DNA of 53,184 nucleotides from Arthrobacter sp. AQ5-05 (GCF_003287975.1 NZ_QMKQ01000025.1:1-53184), one strand, 5' to 3'. Shown: positions 7,757-16,406, counted from the stretch's first letter. Made by a program: numbers and translations. The notes: a model not told the origin generated them from the letters alone.

Positions 7757-9258
7757 GGTTCTGTCCTGACTTTGGGGCTGAGGGGGAGCAGTTTGCGCAG
7801 GCCGGCATTCTCGGCCGGGTCCAGCACCGAATGCTGGACGCAGGCGGGGACCAACTTGCCGGTTTCGGGATGGCTCATGGTGTACATGCACGCGCCCAGC
7901 CGTTCCTGGACCTCGCGGGTCTTCGGGTCCTCACTGACCACGCCCTTCTCCATCAGGTCCCAGGCGGGAGCGACGTCGGCTGCATCCATGAAGTTATGGA
8001 CGACGAAAGTTTTGAGGGACAACCGGCCTGCCCGGGCAGCAGAAATGATGTGGCGCAGGCCGCCGGCGCGCTTGGCCAGACGCCGACCGAAGCGGAGGAT
8101 CACGGGGACCTCGCGCGGGTGGGCCAGCAGGGCCCTCATGACTTTCAGGGCGACAACCCAGTTAGGGGTCCCGCCGAAGTACATCCCGCCGAAGTGGGCC
8201 AGCAGCCGGTCCCGGGCATCGAGATCCTTTTGGTCGGCCGGGTCCAGCAGCGGTGCCTGTTTCTCGCCGGTCCGCAGAACCACAGCGGTCCGGTTGCAGC
8301 GTGTGTCACCGAATTGGGTGCCCTGCCAGGGAATCCGTTGCCCGGCGCCCTCCTCGATCCGGTCCCAGACGGCGTCGATGGTGACGTCGGTGAAACCTTT
8401 CCCCCATCTCCTGTCATCGCCGATGTACGCGGCGGGCTGGAAGGACAGCATGTCGAAAGGCATGTCCAGCACGGCGGAAGTGACCCCGGCCACCTGGTCG
8501 ATGTTTGCCGGGGTGACCGTCATGTTGTGGGCGATGTAGGAGCTGACCCCGTGGTCGGTTTTGAGATCGGTGAACATCGCGGCGAACCGTTCACGGAACG
8601 GATTCAGCTCAGCCTCGGTCCGGGGTCGGGGCATTCCCCTGCGGCCCCGCATCAGGGAATCAAAATGGGCGGCGAACGATATTTTTCGGAACCGCGGCGT
8701 GCCGCCCGGGTCCAGCGCCACGTCGAGCAGGTACTGGTAATCGAAGTCCCCGTGCGTCATCGACATCGGTTCGCGGCCGGCTGCGCGCATGGCGAGCAGG
8801 GCCGCTGCATGGTCCTCGGCGGGCAGCAGACTCACTTCGCCGCCGATCAGCTGGGCATGGGCGCGGGGTCCGCGGAGACGGCGGAGGAACGCCAGCTGTT
8901 CCTTCACTGTCGTCACGGTGTGGCCGCCGTCGATTCGCACTTTGTTCGCGTCCGCTGAGTGGTAGCACGGTGTGCAGGTCAGGTTGCACTTGGGAAAGAC
9001 GCCGTGGGTTCCTTCGCATCCCACCGCTGTCCTGCCTAGCAGCTGGGCCGGGGTTTTGACGTGCTCCGGCAGCTCGGACCAGCGCCGGTCCAGCGCTGCA
9101 CGGCTCTCCGGGTGGACCGGTCTGGTCGCCAGTTCAAGGCTGCGAAGCAGTGCGGCGGTCTTGCCGGCAGCAGCTGCTCCGCGGCGGACGTCCCCACCGG
9201 TGCGGTTGCTGAACCAAGGTCTGCGGCGTCGGTGCGGGACGGTGGCTTCCGTGGTCAT
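7753..9258 (-). CDS. radical SAM protein
   Basis: 501 aa from the ATG at 9258 (AAAGG SD 8 nt upstream); the frame runs on to 9294 but without a better SD. The radical SAM cluster motif is C91-NLT-C95-TP-C98 followed by YHS. A GGE-type SAM-binding segment follows (QLIGGEVSLL). Further cysteines near the C-terminus (GACMYTM, PACVQHS) could bind an auxiliary cluster, as in SPASM/twitch enzymes. The stop overlaps the YnjB-like start, so enzyme and importer are co-translated. I do not recognise a specific reaction. A maturase or small-molecule-modifying role linked to the imported substrate is possible. Confidence 0.9.
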   Translation of the reverse strand: MTTEATVPHRRRRPWFSNRTGGDVRRGAAAAGKTAALLRSLELATRPVHPESRAALDRRWSELPEHVKTPAQLLGRTAVGCEGTHGVFPKCNLTCTPCYHSADANKVRIDGGHTVTTVKEQLAFLRRLRGPRAHAQLIGGEVSLLPAEDHAAALLAMRAAGREPMSMTHGDFDYQYLLDVALDPGGTPRFRKISFAAHFDSLMRGRRGMPRPRTEAELNPFRERFAAMFTDLKTDHGVSSYIAHNMTVTPANIDQVAGVTSAVLDMPFDMLSFQPAAYIGDDRRWGKGFTDVTIDAVWDRIEEGAGQRIPWQGTQFGDTRCNRTAVVLRTGEKQAPLLDPADQKDLDARDRLLAHFGGMYFGGTPNWVVALKVMRALLAHPREVPVILRFGRRLAKRAGGLRHIISAARAGRLSLKTFVVHNFMDAADVAPAWDLMEKGVVSEDPKTREVQERLGACMYTMSHPETGKLVPACVQHSVLDPAENAGLRKLLPLSPKVRTEP

Positions 9259-9360
9259 GGCCCGCCTTTCATCTCGCCGCAGTGATACCGGCAATCCTAC
9301 GGCCCGCCGCAGCCCGGTTAAGTAATCTGGGGCACACAGGGCGCACTGTTTCGCAAGGGG

Positions 9361-10014
9361 TCAGGAATAGCCCCTCCGGAGCGTGCCTGCGCGGATCTGC
9401 AGATGCCCTGACCGGGCCGAGGCCCGGATGACGTCGGCGCAGTCCTCCTCGACGGCCTGCCAGGGATGTGCTGCTATGTCCGCGCCGCCCAGGGCACACG
9501 CGGCCCGTGCCAAGGGAGTGAGCAGCCGGGCCCATCCCACCGGCTCCTGCATGTCCACGACGGCGACCCTGGCATCATCGTTCAGCAGCGCTGTGAGATT
9601 TGCCCAGGCTTTCCTCCAGTCCGGCATCAGCGAGAGCGAATAGGTGGCGAGGGCGGCATCGGAGCTCCCGGCTCCTCCCTGCTCCTGGATCGTGGCACGG
9701 ATGGCTGCCGGGTCCATCAGGACGGCGTCGGCCCGGATGAGGACGACGTTGTCCCATCCCGCCTTGGCGGCACGCCGGCGGGCCTGCCGCAGCATCTGGG
9801 CGCTGCGGTCAATTCCTACTATCGTTCCTGAGGGACCTACCCGTTCCCGGAGCAACCTGAAATTGAGCCCGGTTCCGCAGCCCAGGTCCAGTACCTGCTG
9901 CCCCGGCCCTGGCTCCAGTGCACTGATTCCCTGGACCCTTCCGGCTCGGTACACCGGATATTCGCCGGAGAGTGCATCGTAGAACGGCGCGAATGCTGTG
10001 TACTTGTCAGGGAT
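9361..10014 (-). CDS. class I SAM-dependent methyltransferase with a possible AUC start
   Basis: Rossmann methyltransferase with motif I VLDLGCGTGLNFRLL, acidic motif IGIDRSAQML and a motif around LSLMPDW. The only standard start in frame is GTG at 9954, but the codons before it read like family N-terminus (KYTAFAPFYDALSGEYP). That segment is preceded by a perfect SD (AAAGGAG at 10021-10027), 6 nt before an ATC codon at 10014, with a stop further upstream. So either translation starts at AUC giving 217 aa, or the start has mutated, or initiation occurs at 9954 giving 197 aa. It is divergent from the flavoprotein gene and 102 bp upstream of the radical SAM gene. Confidence 0.75.
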   Translation of the reverse strand: MPDKYTAFAPFYDALSGEYPVYRAGRVQGISALEPGPGQQVLDLGCGTGLNFRLLRERVGPSGTIVGIDRSAQMLRQARRRAAKAGWDNVVLIRADAVLMDPAAIRATIQEQGGAGSSDAALATYSLSLMPDWRKAWANLTALLNDDARVAVVDMQEPVGWARLLTPLARAACALGGADIAAHPWQAVEEDCADVIRASARSGHLQIRAGTLRRGYS

Positions 10015-10101
10015 AACTCGCTCCTTTGATCAGGGAGTCCGCCCGGAGATCCCGGGCGTCCTCCATGGCAGCAGCCGGCAACGACCGTAAGGATCTTCAT
10101 C

Positions 10102-11559
10102 ATGGCACCCACTGACGGAATTATTGACTTCCTGGTCCTCGGCGGAGGCACGGCGGGAATCGTCGGGGCCAAGACCGCAGCCGGTTTCGGCGCCCGCACC
10201 GTCCTGGTGGAGCGGGAGCGCACCGGCGGGGACTGCCTCTGGACCGGCTGTGTTCCCTCCAAGACGCTCCTCTCGGCCGCGGCGCAGGCGAGAACCTTGC
10301 GGATGCAGGCCGGCCAGGAACCGGATTTCGCTGCCGTCCGGGAACGCATCGCCACCGCGATCCGGACCATCGAACCTGTGGACACGCCAGAGGCCCTGGA
10401 ACGGGCCGGCGTCGAAGTCCTCTCAGGGCGGGTGAGCTTCACCGGCCCCGGAACGGCCGATCTGGACGGACGCCCCCTCCGGTTCCGGCAGGCCCTGATA
10501 GCCACCGGCGGGCAGCCCGCTGAGCCTGGCATCCCAGGACTGGACCCTGCCCGGACCGTCACCTCCGAAACGGTCTGGGACCTCGCCAGCTTGCCGGACC
10601 GGCTTGCCATCGTCGGCGGAGGACCGATTGCCTGTGAACTGGGCCAGGCCTTCGCCCGGCTGGGATCTGACGTCACCATGATCGTCCGCTCCCGGATCCT
10701 GGCCAAAGAGATCCCGGAAGCGGTGGACATTGTGCGGGAAAGCCTGAAGGCCGACGGGGTGAAGATCCTGGAGAACTCCAGCATCACGCGTGCAACCAGC
10801 CTCGGGGACGCGGTGCGGCTGCAGTTGGCGGACGGAACTGCTGTGGACGTTTCCATCGTGCTGCTGGCAACCGGCCGCATTCCGCGGACCACGGGCCTCG
10901 GGCTCGAACACATGGGCGTCAGCCTCGACGAACACGGGCATGTGATCACTGATTCACGTATGCGAACCTCCAATCAGCTGATCTGGGCGGCAGGAGATGT
11001 CACCACGCACCCGCAGTTCACGCATCTGGCCGGCGTCCACGCCAGCGTGGCAGCATCCAACGCGGTGCTCGGCCTCCGCCGCCGAATCAGCACCGCGGTC
11101 CCGCGGGTCACCTACACCTCACCGGAGATCGCCGCGGTGACCAGCACCGGATCCGAAGAGGACCAGGCAGGGGTGGCCCGCACCGTATGGCATTCCCATC
11201 TGGACCGGGCCATCACCGAGGACAGGACCGACGGTTTCACGCGCCTGCTGGTGGGCCGCGGCGGCCGTGTCATCGGAGGTACGATCGTGGGCCCCCGGGC
11301 AGGGGAATCCCTTGCCGAGCTGTCCCTGGCCGTACACAAGAAGCTGCGGACCTCAGACATCGCCGGTGCCACCCACGCCTACCCCACGTACTCCGACGGT
11401 GTGTGGAACGCCGCCGTTTTGGATGTCCGCGAACGCCTGGCTTCCCCGCTCACGGGCACTGCCATAAAGATATTGAGCAGGATCCGGCGGCTGACCATCG
11501 ACAGCCGCCGGATCAGCTCAATGCCCGGTACCCCGCCAGGATCCGGTGGGCAGCACTGA
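10102..11559 (+). CDS. MerA-like FAD-dependent pyridine nucleotide-disulfide oxidoreductase
   Basis: 485 aa. N-terminal FAD motif FLVLGGGTAGIVGAKTAA, redox-active pair C45-LWTG-C50 in GGDCLWTGCVPSK, NAD(P) motif IVGGGPIACELGQAFARLGS, second FAD motif GLGLEHMG/IWAAGDVT, and C-terminal dimer motif HAYPTYSD with the base His425. It lacks the N-terminal heavy-metal-binding domain and the C-terminal vicinal Cys pair of true mercuric reductase, so mercury is an unlikely substrate. Close relatives are often found beside or fused to TVP38/DedA-like proteins, as here. An AAGGA SD precedes the ATG. Its 3' end overlaps the convergent phosphatidyltransferase gene by 47 nt. Confidence 0.92.
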   Translation: MAPTDGIIDFLVLGGGTAGIVGAKTAAGFGARTVLVERERTGGDCLWTGCVPSKTLLSAAAQARTLRMQAGQEPDFAAVRERIATAIRTIEPVDTPEALERAGVEVLSGRVSFTGPGTADLDGRPLRFRQALIATGGQPAEPGIPGLDPARTVTSETVWDLASLPDRLAIVGGGPIACELGQAFARLGSDVTMIVRSRILAKEIPEAVDIVRESLKADGVKILENSSITRATSLGDAVRLQLADGTAVDVSIVLLATGRIPRTTGLGLEHMGVSLDEHGHVITDSRMRTSNQLIWAAGDVTTHPQFTHLAGVHASVAASNAVLGLRRRISTAVPRVTYTSPEIAAVTSTGSEEDQAGVARTVWHSHLDRAITEDRTDGFTRLLVGRGGRVIGGTIVGPRAGESLAELSLAVHKKLRTSDIAGATHAYPTYSDGVWNAAVLDVRERLASPLTGTAIKILSRIRRLTIDSRRISSMPGTPPGSGGQH

Positions 11560-12139
11560 CCCCCACCAGAAGGGCCCAGACGGCGGCGATCACCCAGGCA
11601 AACTCCGGGAAGATCAGCCACAGGCTGTGCACCACCACGGTCTCAGCCCCCTCAGCCAGTCCGCCCAGAAATGACAGTGACCGTCCGTCGTCGATCTGGC
11701 GCCCGGTCTTCTCGGCGATTGAGGAGAACGCCAGGAAGACCGCACCGTTGACGTAGTACGCGAAGAGGACCAGCACGAACGGCAGCCACGGGGCGCCGAA
11801 GGCTGCCGTGGCCCCTATGCCCACCCCGACGACGGTCGCGCCATAAACAACGAAGTCCGCGCTGATGTCCCAAAATCCGCCCTGACCAGGATCTTCCTGC
11901 CCGCTTCGACGTCTCCGGAGCCGGGCAAGCGGCCCGTCCAGTCCGTCCGCCAGGCGGCATAGCAGCCAGGCAGCCAGTGCGGGAAACCACCATTGGGCTG
12001 CGGCCAGGCCCGCGCTGGCCAGCCCCAGGATCAGGTTCAGCGCTGTAAGCCGGTCCGGGGTGATCCATGGGCGATCCATTGCAGACGCCATCCGGTCCAG
12101 AACGGGGGCTATCCGGGGCCGGAGTGCAGCATCAAACAT
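11513..12139 (-). CDS. CDP-alcohol phosphatidyltransferase-family membrane protein (YnjF-like)
   Basis: 208 aa with several membrane helices and the family metal-binding signature: ADGLDGPLARLRRRR, a spacer, then GGFWDISADF. This matches DG-x2-AR...G-x3-D-x3-D, though the spacer between AR and G is longer than the usual eight residues. Family members transfer a phospho-alcohol from CDP-activated lipid at the inner membrane. E. coli ynjF, in the ynjABCDEF cluster, is of the same family. The start overlaps the TVP38 gene stop by 8 nt. The acceptor alcohol is unknown. Confidence 0.88.
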   Translation of the reverse strand: MFDAALRPRIAPVLDRMASAMDRPWITPDRLTALNLILGLASAGLAAAQWWFPALAAWLLCRLADGLDGPLARLRRRRSGQEDPGQGGFWDISADFVVYGATVVGVGIGATAAFGAPWLPFVLVLFAYYVNGAVFLAFSSIAEKTGRQIDDGRSLSFLGGLAEGAETVVVHSLWLIFPEFAWVIAAVWALLVGVSAAHRILAGYRALS

Positions 12140-12794
12140 TTCGGGTCTCCTTCCGTCGCCTGCGGACAGCTGTTATCAGCCCCGCAAGAGTCAGTAGTCC
12201 CAGTGCCGCCGCGGCGGCCTGGACCTGCCATCCGAGCTGCATTCCGAAGGCGCCGAGCGTCACGAAGCTGACCGTGCCGGGCAGGATGCCGATGGCGGTC
12301 CCGAAGAAGTAAGGCCACCATGCAACTGAGGTCAGACCGGCCAGATAATTGATCGCTGTGAACGGCAGCACCGGTACGAGCCGGACACCGACCACGGCGG
12401 CCAATCCCCGCCGTCTGAGCAGTTCATCCAGTTTCTGCACCTTGACTCCGGTGAATTTTTCCACGGCTTCCCGCCCCAGCCAGCGGCCGATCCAGAAGGC
12501 TGCGGTGGATCCGAGCAAGGCAGCAGCAATGACGACGCCGATTCCGACAGCGAAGCCAAAGACCGCTCCGGCGCCTATGGACAGGACGTTCTTGGGTACG
12601 GGTGAAAGGGTCAGCAGGGCGTATCCAAGGACAAAGACGACTGGACCCCATCGGGTGTTCGTGAAATAGCTCTGCAGTTCTTCAAGGGACGGGAGCGGGA
12701 ACAACAAGGCAGCAGCGGCCGCAACCGCGATGAAGATTACCAGTGCCGCAAAGCGATATATGGCCCGCCGTTGTTCCTTTGTGACGTCCCCCAT
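12132..12794 (-). CDS. TVP38/TMEM64 (DedA-like/SNARE-associated) membrane protein, YdjX/YdjZ-like
   Basis: 220 aa. An N-terminal helix is followed by a TVP38/VTT domain: YALLTLSPVPKNVLSIGAGA, FGFAVGIGVVIAAALLGS, FWIGRWLGREAV, then a basic stretch and VVGVRLVPVLPFTAINYLAGL. Such proteins are membrane-embedded and some family members move lipids or undecaprenyl phosphate. E. coli ydjX and ydjZ, upstream of ynjA, belong to this family. It overlaps the phosphatidyltransferase start by 8 nt, suggesting a shared membrane-lipid task. Confidence 0.9.
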   Translation of the reverse strand: MGDVTKEQRRAIYRFAALVIFIAVAAAAALLFPLPSLEELQSYFTNTRWGPVVFVLGYALLTLSPVPKNVLSIGAGAVFGFAVGIGVVIAAALLGSTAAFWIGRWLGREAVEKFTGVKVQKLDELLRRRGLAAVVGVRLVPVLPFTAINYLAGLTSVAWWPYFFGTAIGILPGTVSFVTLGAFGMQLGWQVQAAAAALGLLTLAGLITAVRRRRKETRNV

Positions 12795-12797
12795 ACC

Positions 12798-14657
12798 CTA
12801 GCCGTGTGCTCCGCTGGCGCCGGACTTCCCGGCCTGGCGGTCCTGGTCCTCGGCCCGGCTAATCGCCCAGGCAGCGTTGACCAGTCCGATGTGGCTGAAC
12901 GCCTGCGGGAAGTTCCCCACCAACTCGCCGCTGCCGGCGGCCACCTCTTCAGAAAGAAGGCCCAGCTCTGTAGCAAAACCTGCAGCGCCTTCAAAGACTT
13001 CCCGGGCGCGCTCCACGGAGCCCGCAAGGGCAAGGGCGTGGGCGAGCCAGAACGTACACAGCAGGAACGTCCCTTCCCTCCCGTGGAGGCCGTCTTCGCC
13101 GACGTACCGGTACACCAGGCCCCGCCCGTCAGTCAGATGCCGCTCGATCGCGTCAATGGTTGCCAGCATACGGGGGTCATCAGCAGGCAGGAATCCCACG
13201 ATGGAGAGCATCAGTGCTGAAGCATCCAGCTCATCAGAGCCGAGCGCCTGGGTGTAGGAGTTGGCAGTTTCACTCCAGCCCTGGGTCTTTATAGCAGCGG
13301 CGATCTGCTCCCGTACGTCCCGCCAATGAGGAACCCTGTCCGTGGCGTCCAGGAGGTCGGCAATGCTGATGGCGCGGTCCACGGCCACCCAGCACATGAG
13401 CTTTGAGTACAGGTAGTGGCGGGGCTCGCCGCGGACTTCCCAGATCCCCTGGTCCGGGGACTTCCACCGTGCGGCTGCTGTATCGGCGGCGTCTGCAAGG
13501 AATTTGCGGGTGTCCTGATCCATGTCTGCGAGGTATTCCGGCAAGAGTGCTGCAGCGTCCAGCAGTTCCCCGTACACGTCGAGCTGGCGTTGCCGCCATG
13601 CAGCGTTCCCCACCCGGACCGGCGCACTTGAACACCACCCCGGAAGGTGGGACAGCTCACGTTCTGAGAGGTCACGTTCACCACCGACCCCGTACATGAT
13701 CTGCAGCTCTTCACCCTCGCCCAGTTGGCCGGAGCCAGCCGTCGCCAGAAAGCGGAAGAACTTTCCCGCCTCGTCCGGGCACGCGGCAACCCATAGTGCC
13801 TGCAGCGTCATGCTTGCATCCCGTACCCATGCATAGCGGTAGTCCCAATTGCGCTCACCTCCGATGACCTCCGGCAGTGACGTGGTGGGCGCCGCCACGA
13901 TGGCTCCAGTGGGGTAGAACGTCAGTGCCTGCAGCACCCGTCCGCTCAGGGCGACCAGTTCCTGCCAGGGGCCGGTGTAGTTCTGGTGCAGCTTTGACCA
14001 GCTACTCCAGCCCTCCAGAGTGTCAGTGAGTCGGCGAAAGATTTCCTCCTGTGACCAGAAGGCCGGCGTGGCCTCCCAGCTGTTCGCGTGTTCAAAGGCG
14101 AATCCAAGGCCATCACCAGCGCGCAGAAGCACACGGGCACGGGCGACATCGCCTTCGATGGTAAAAGGAACAGGGGCAGATAATGACAGAACCGCGGCGC
14201 CTCCTCTGATCAGCAGCCCGGCTGATCCTGCGTGGACCAAAGGCCGGATCAGCCCGTATTCCGGGCGCGGAACAAAGACGACGTCAAGCTCAACTGTTCC
14301 TTGTGTGCAGGAAACCTTCCGCAACAGCGCCCCCGGCGACCCGGCACCGAGGTCATGACCCCTGATCCCGTTTCCAAGAACCAAGGCATCGGTCAAGGTG
14401 AACTCCCCCTTGCCGGTGCGGAAAGAGGTTTCAAGGACCATGCTGGGACCGACATATCGGCGGGTGGAGGTAAAGTCAGCAACAGGACGGATCGACCAGA
14501 ACCCTGCTTCATCACCCAGAAGCCGGCCAAAAACCGAAGGACTGTCGAACCGAGGCAGGCACAGCCAGTCCACAGATCCTTCAGCGCTCACCAACGCCGC
14601 AGACCGGCAGTCAGAGAGGAGGGCATAGTCTGCGATAGGGCTACTGGTCATCCTCAC
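12798..14657 (-). CDS. glycoside hydrolase family 15 protein (glucoamylase/trehalase-like)
   Basis: 619 aa. The N-terminal beta domain starts IADYALLSDCRSAALVSAEG with WLCLPRFDSPSVFGRLLG. The catalytic (alpha/alpha)6 barrel follows with GERNWDYRYAWVRDAS, WEVRGEPRHYLYSKLMCWVA and GTFLLCTFWLAHALALAG, all typical of actinobacterial GH15 proteins. There is no signal peptide, so it acts in the cytoplasm. Relatives hydrolyse trehalose or alpha-glucans; I cannot choose between them. The start is GTG at 14657 or ATG at 14651; neither has a strong SD. It lies only 3 bp upstream of the TVP38 gene but is probably unrelated in function. Confidence 0.9.
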   Translation of the reverse strand: MRMTSSPIADYALLSDCRSAALVSAEGSVDWLCLPRFDSPSVFGRLLGDEAGFWSIRPVADFTSTRRYVGPSMVLETSFRTGKGEFTLTDALVLGNGIRGHDLGAGSPGALLRKVSCTQGTVELDVVFVPRPEYGLIRPLVHAGSAGLLIRGGAAVLSLSAPVPFTIEGDVARARVLLRAGDGLGFAFEHANSWEATPAFWSQEEIFRRLTDTLEGWSSWSKLHQNYTGPWQELVALSGRVLQALTFYPTGAIVAAPTTSLPEVIGGERNWDYRYAWVRDASMTLQALWVAACPDEAGKFFRFLATAGSGQLGEGEELQIMYGVGGERDLSERELSHLPGWCSSAPVRVGNAAWRQRQLDVYGELLDAAALLPEYLADMDQDTRKFLADAADTAAARWKSPDQGIWEVRGEPRHYLYSKLMCWVAVDRAISIADLLDATDRVPHWRDVREQIAAAIKTQGWSETANSYTQALGSDELDASALMLSIVGFLPADDPRMLATIDAIERHLTDGRGLVYRYVGEDGLHGREGTFLLCTFWLAHALALAGSVERAREVFEGAAGFATELGLLSEEVAAGSGELVGNFPQAFSHIGLVNAAWAISRAEDQDRQAGKSGASGAHG

Positions 14658-14735
14658 AGCCTGACCGAACCGGCCCGTTTCAGCAAGGCGAAGATGCGGT
14701 GCTTGCCCTCCAGCCAGGGGCGCCCTTCATCTCGG

Positions 14736-15386
14736 CTAAACAGCAAGTTGCTGAACGGCATCTTTAGTGGAAAGCACTGCCCCGGCAATGTAGTTGAAGT
14801 TAATGAGGGCTGATTCATAACCGTCTCCGAGTTCAGGATGCTGCGCTGCGGCTGTGGCGTCGGCCACGACGGCGACCTCAAAGCCCTGTTCGAGCAGTGC
14901 GCGCAGATGGCTTTCAACGCAGAGGTTGGCGGACATGCCAGCAAGGATTACCTTGCTGATACCCCGTTTGCGAAGCTGAAGGATTAGATCATTCTGTTCA
15001 GGCCCGTAAACCTTGTGCGGGCTGCAGATGACAGTGCTGCCATCTTCCAGATAGGGCTTATACCGAAGCAGCCAGTCCGCCCCGGAATTCGTGAAACCCG
15101 CGAGATCGAGGGGTCCGGAACGGTCAAACATCCCGATCTCATGCATCTTCTTTTCCAGCGTCCCGCCAAACTCCCACTGGTGGTCGTGCGGAAAGTAATA
15201 GTGAGGGGACACAAAAACCCCGTAGCCGCCTGACTTGGCTGCCACCAGCAATTGCTCAATGTGATCGACGGTGTGGTTTTCCTCGACGCTTTTCCCCACC
15301 AGCTCCCACGTCACGCCGTCGGGGCTCAAGAAATCATTCTGGGGATCAGTCAGGACAAGGGCCGTAGTAGAACTATCAAACTGCAC
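14736..15386 (-). CDS. isochorismatase-family cysteine hydrolase
   Basis: 216 aa from a GTG at 15386; the SD AAGGAGG is 9 nt upstream, which decides this start against the longer frame to 15425. The catalytic triad is visible: Asp14 (VLTDPQNDFL), Lys125 (PHKVYGP) and Cys156 (SANLCVESHLRALL), with the cis-peptide GM before the Cys loop. The family hydrolyses amides or vinyl ethers (nicotinamidase, N-carbamoylsarcosine amidase and others). The long loop with HYYFPHDHQW is a feature of cupin-free cytosolic members of unknown substrate. Confidence 0.9.
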   Translation of the reverse strand: MQFDSSTTALVLTDPQNDFLSPDGVTWELVGKSVEENHTVDHIEQLLVAAKSGGYGVFVSPHYYFPHDHQWEFGGTLEKKMHEIGMFDRSGPLDLAGFTNSGADWLLRYKPYLEDGSTVICSPHKVYGPEQNDLILQLRKRGISKVILAGMSANLCVESHLRALLEQGFEVAVVADATAAAQHPELGDGYESALINFNYIAGAVLSTKDAVQQLAV

Positions 15387-15927
15387 GGGATTCTTCCTCC
15401 TTGAAACCGGAAACATGCGAGGCACGCCTGTCGCTTCACCGTAGGCTCACTTAAACCCCTGGTCTGTAATCTGGCGCACAAATATCAGGACCTTCTCCAA
15501 TCCAGACATTGACCCCCCCCCCCCCCCACACCTGGACGGACCAGATCGAGTACGAAGCACCCACCGACCACAAGACCGCTGCCGAACATGCCGGGTCATT
15601 TTTCATCCAGAAGGGAATCAAGAAAGAAAGAAAGCTTGGGGAGCGGCACACCGGTCAGGGTATGCCGCACTTTTTTGGCGTGCCAGTGGGGCATGATCAG
15701 TCGGGCTTACTGGGACGTTGCGGGATCGCCAATCCTCAGTCGGACCCTGCCCAATGGATACTGGACGGACCAGGGCCTGCTTGCCTTTCGCAAGGCACAA
15801 GATTCTCGAATTCGACGTAGTCAAGCGTGGCGACACGAGGTGCCGATCCCGGAATCCCTCATCCGGTTGAAGGTGGACTTCGCCGCGCTCGGCATCCACC
15901 GTGATGACCTGCTCACCTATTGACTGT
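15387..15927 (+). other. gene-poor stretch with an unrecognised broken frame
   Basis: No convincing complete gene. The + frame ending at 15923 (MISRAYWDVAGSPILSRTLP near its middle, IRLKVDFAALGIHRDDLLTY at its end) has protein-like composition for about 75 codons but no proper start, and an overlapping frame breaks off near 15820. It may be the tail of a decayed gene of unknown family. The stretch also holds the poly-C tract at 15513-15527. Confidence 0.4.
15513..15527 (+). repeat. homopolymer tract of 15 C
   Basis: Fifteen consecutive C residues follow TTGA in a non-coding stretch. Such a run is rare even in high-GC genomes. It could be a slippage-prone site or an assembly artefact. No intact gene depends on it. 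Confidence 0.95.
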
Positions 15928-16185
15928 GAATCGCAGCGCTAAGTGGTTCTGGCACGAATTTGGTGAATCAAGAATCAGTATCCAAGAACCGGTTCCGGTA
16001 GCAGTTGTGCGCCCGCCGCAACCGCATCCGCAGTCCGGGCGCGGGAATGCACTGTTCGGGCAGGTCCGGGCCGATATACGGGTGGGCACGTCCATGCGGC
16101 GCACTTGCTTCACTCTCGGCTTGTCCTGGCGCGGAAACAGCACACAAAGCGACGGTCCGTCACCATTCACGAAATGTGTGCCAGA
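15928..16185 (-). repeat. diverged copy 1 of a ~255-bp dispersed sequence block
   Basis: This block aligns with 28456-28712. Both begin (plus strand) with GTGAATC..CA, continue with GTTCTGGCAC.AATTT.GTGAATC, and end with a region whose minus strand would read NGDG.SLC..FP. Identity is moderate with small indels. Neither copy has an intact frame, so I read them as two decayed insertions of one mobile element. The family is uncertain; an IS21-type end is possible because the flanking CGCTAAATGGC motif recurs several times nearby. Confidence 0.6.
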
Positions 16186-16243
16186 ACCCGCTAAGTGGCA
16201 CCCTTTTTCACGGCGCTAAATGGCATTCCCTCATGCCCGTATG

Positions 16244-16294
16244 CCGATCCCTCAGCGCGACACTCAGCGTTCGAAAATCCGACAACTAAAAAGT
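16244..16294 (+). repeat. dispersed ~48-bp repeat, copy D
   Basis: Starts CCGATCCCTCAGCGCGACAC and ends ATCCGACAACTAAAAA. It aligns end to end with copies at 16360, 23798, 28408 and 38250; the shared core is CCGAT, then C(A/C)CCGCGACAC, then AAAAT.CGACAGTTAAAA. All five lie in the same orientation. Confidence 0.65.
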
Positions 16295-16359
16295 GTGAAT
16301 CGCAGCGCTAAATGGCGGTCTTTTCGCGGCGCTAAATAGCATTCCCGGATGCCTGTATG

Positions 16360-16406
16360 CCGATCTCCCACTGCGACGACTCACACCCTAAAACCTGACA
16401 TCTAAA
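16360..16406 (+). repeat. dispersed ~48-bp repeat, copy E
   Basis: Starts CCGATCTCCCACTGCGACGA and ends CCTGACATCTAAA. It is the most diverged of the five co-oriented copies and lies at the left boundary of the permease/Asp23 module. Confidence 0.5.

Noticed and set aside
7253-8539. 428-codon plus-strand open frame
   Set aside because: Antisense to the radical SAM and YnjB-like genes, with biased composition typical of high-GC shadows.
10102-11559. True mercuric reductase
   Set aside because: No N-terminal HMA domain, no C-terminal vicinal cysteine pair, and no mer genes nearby; a MerA-like disulfide reductase of other function fits better.
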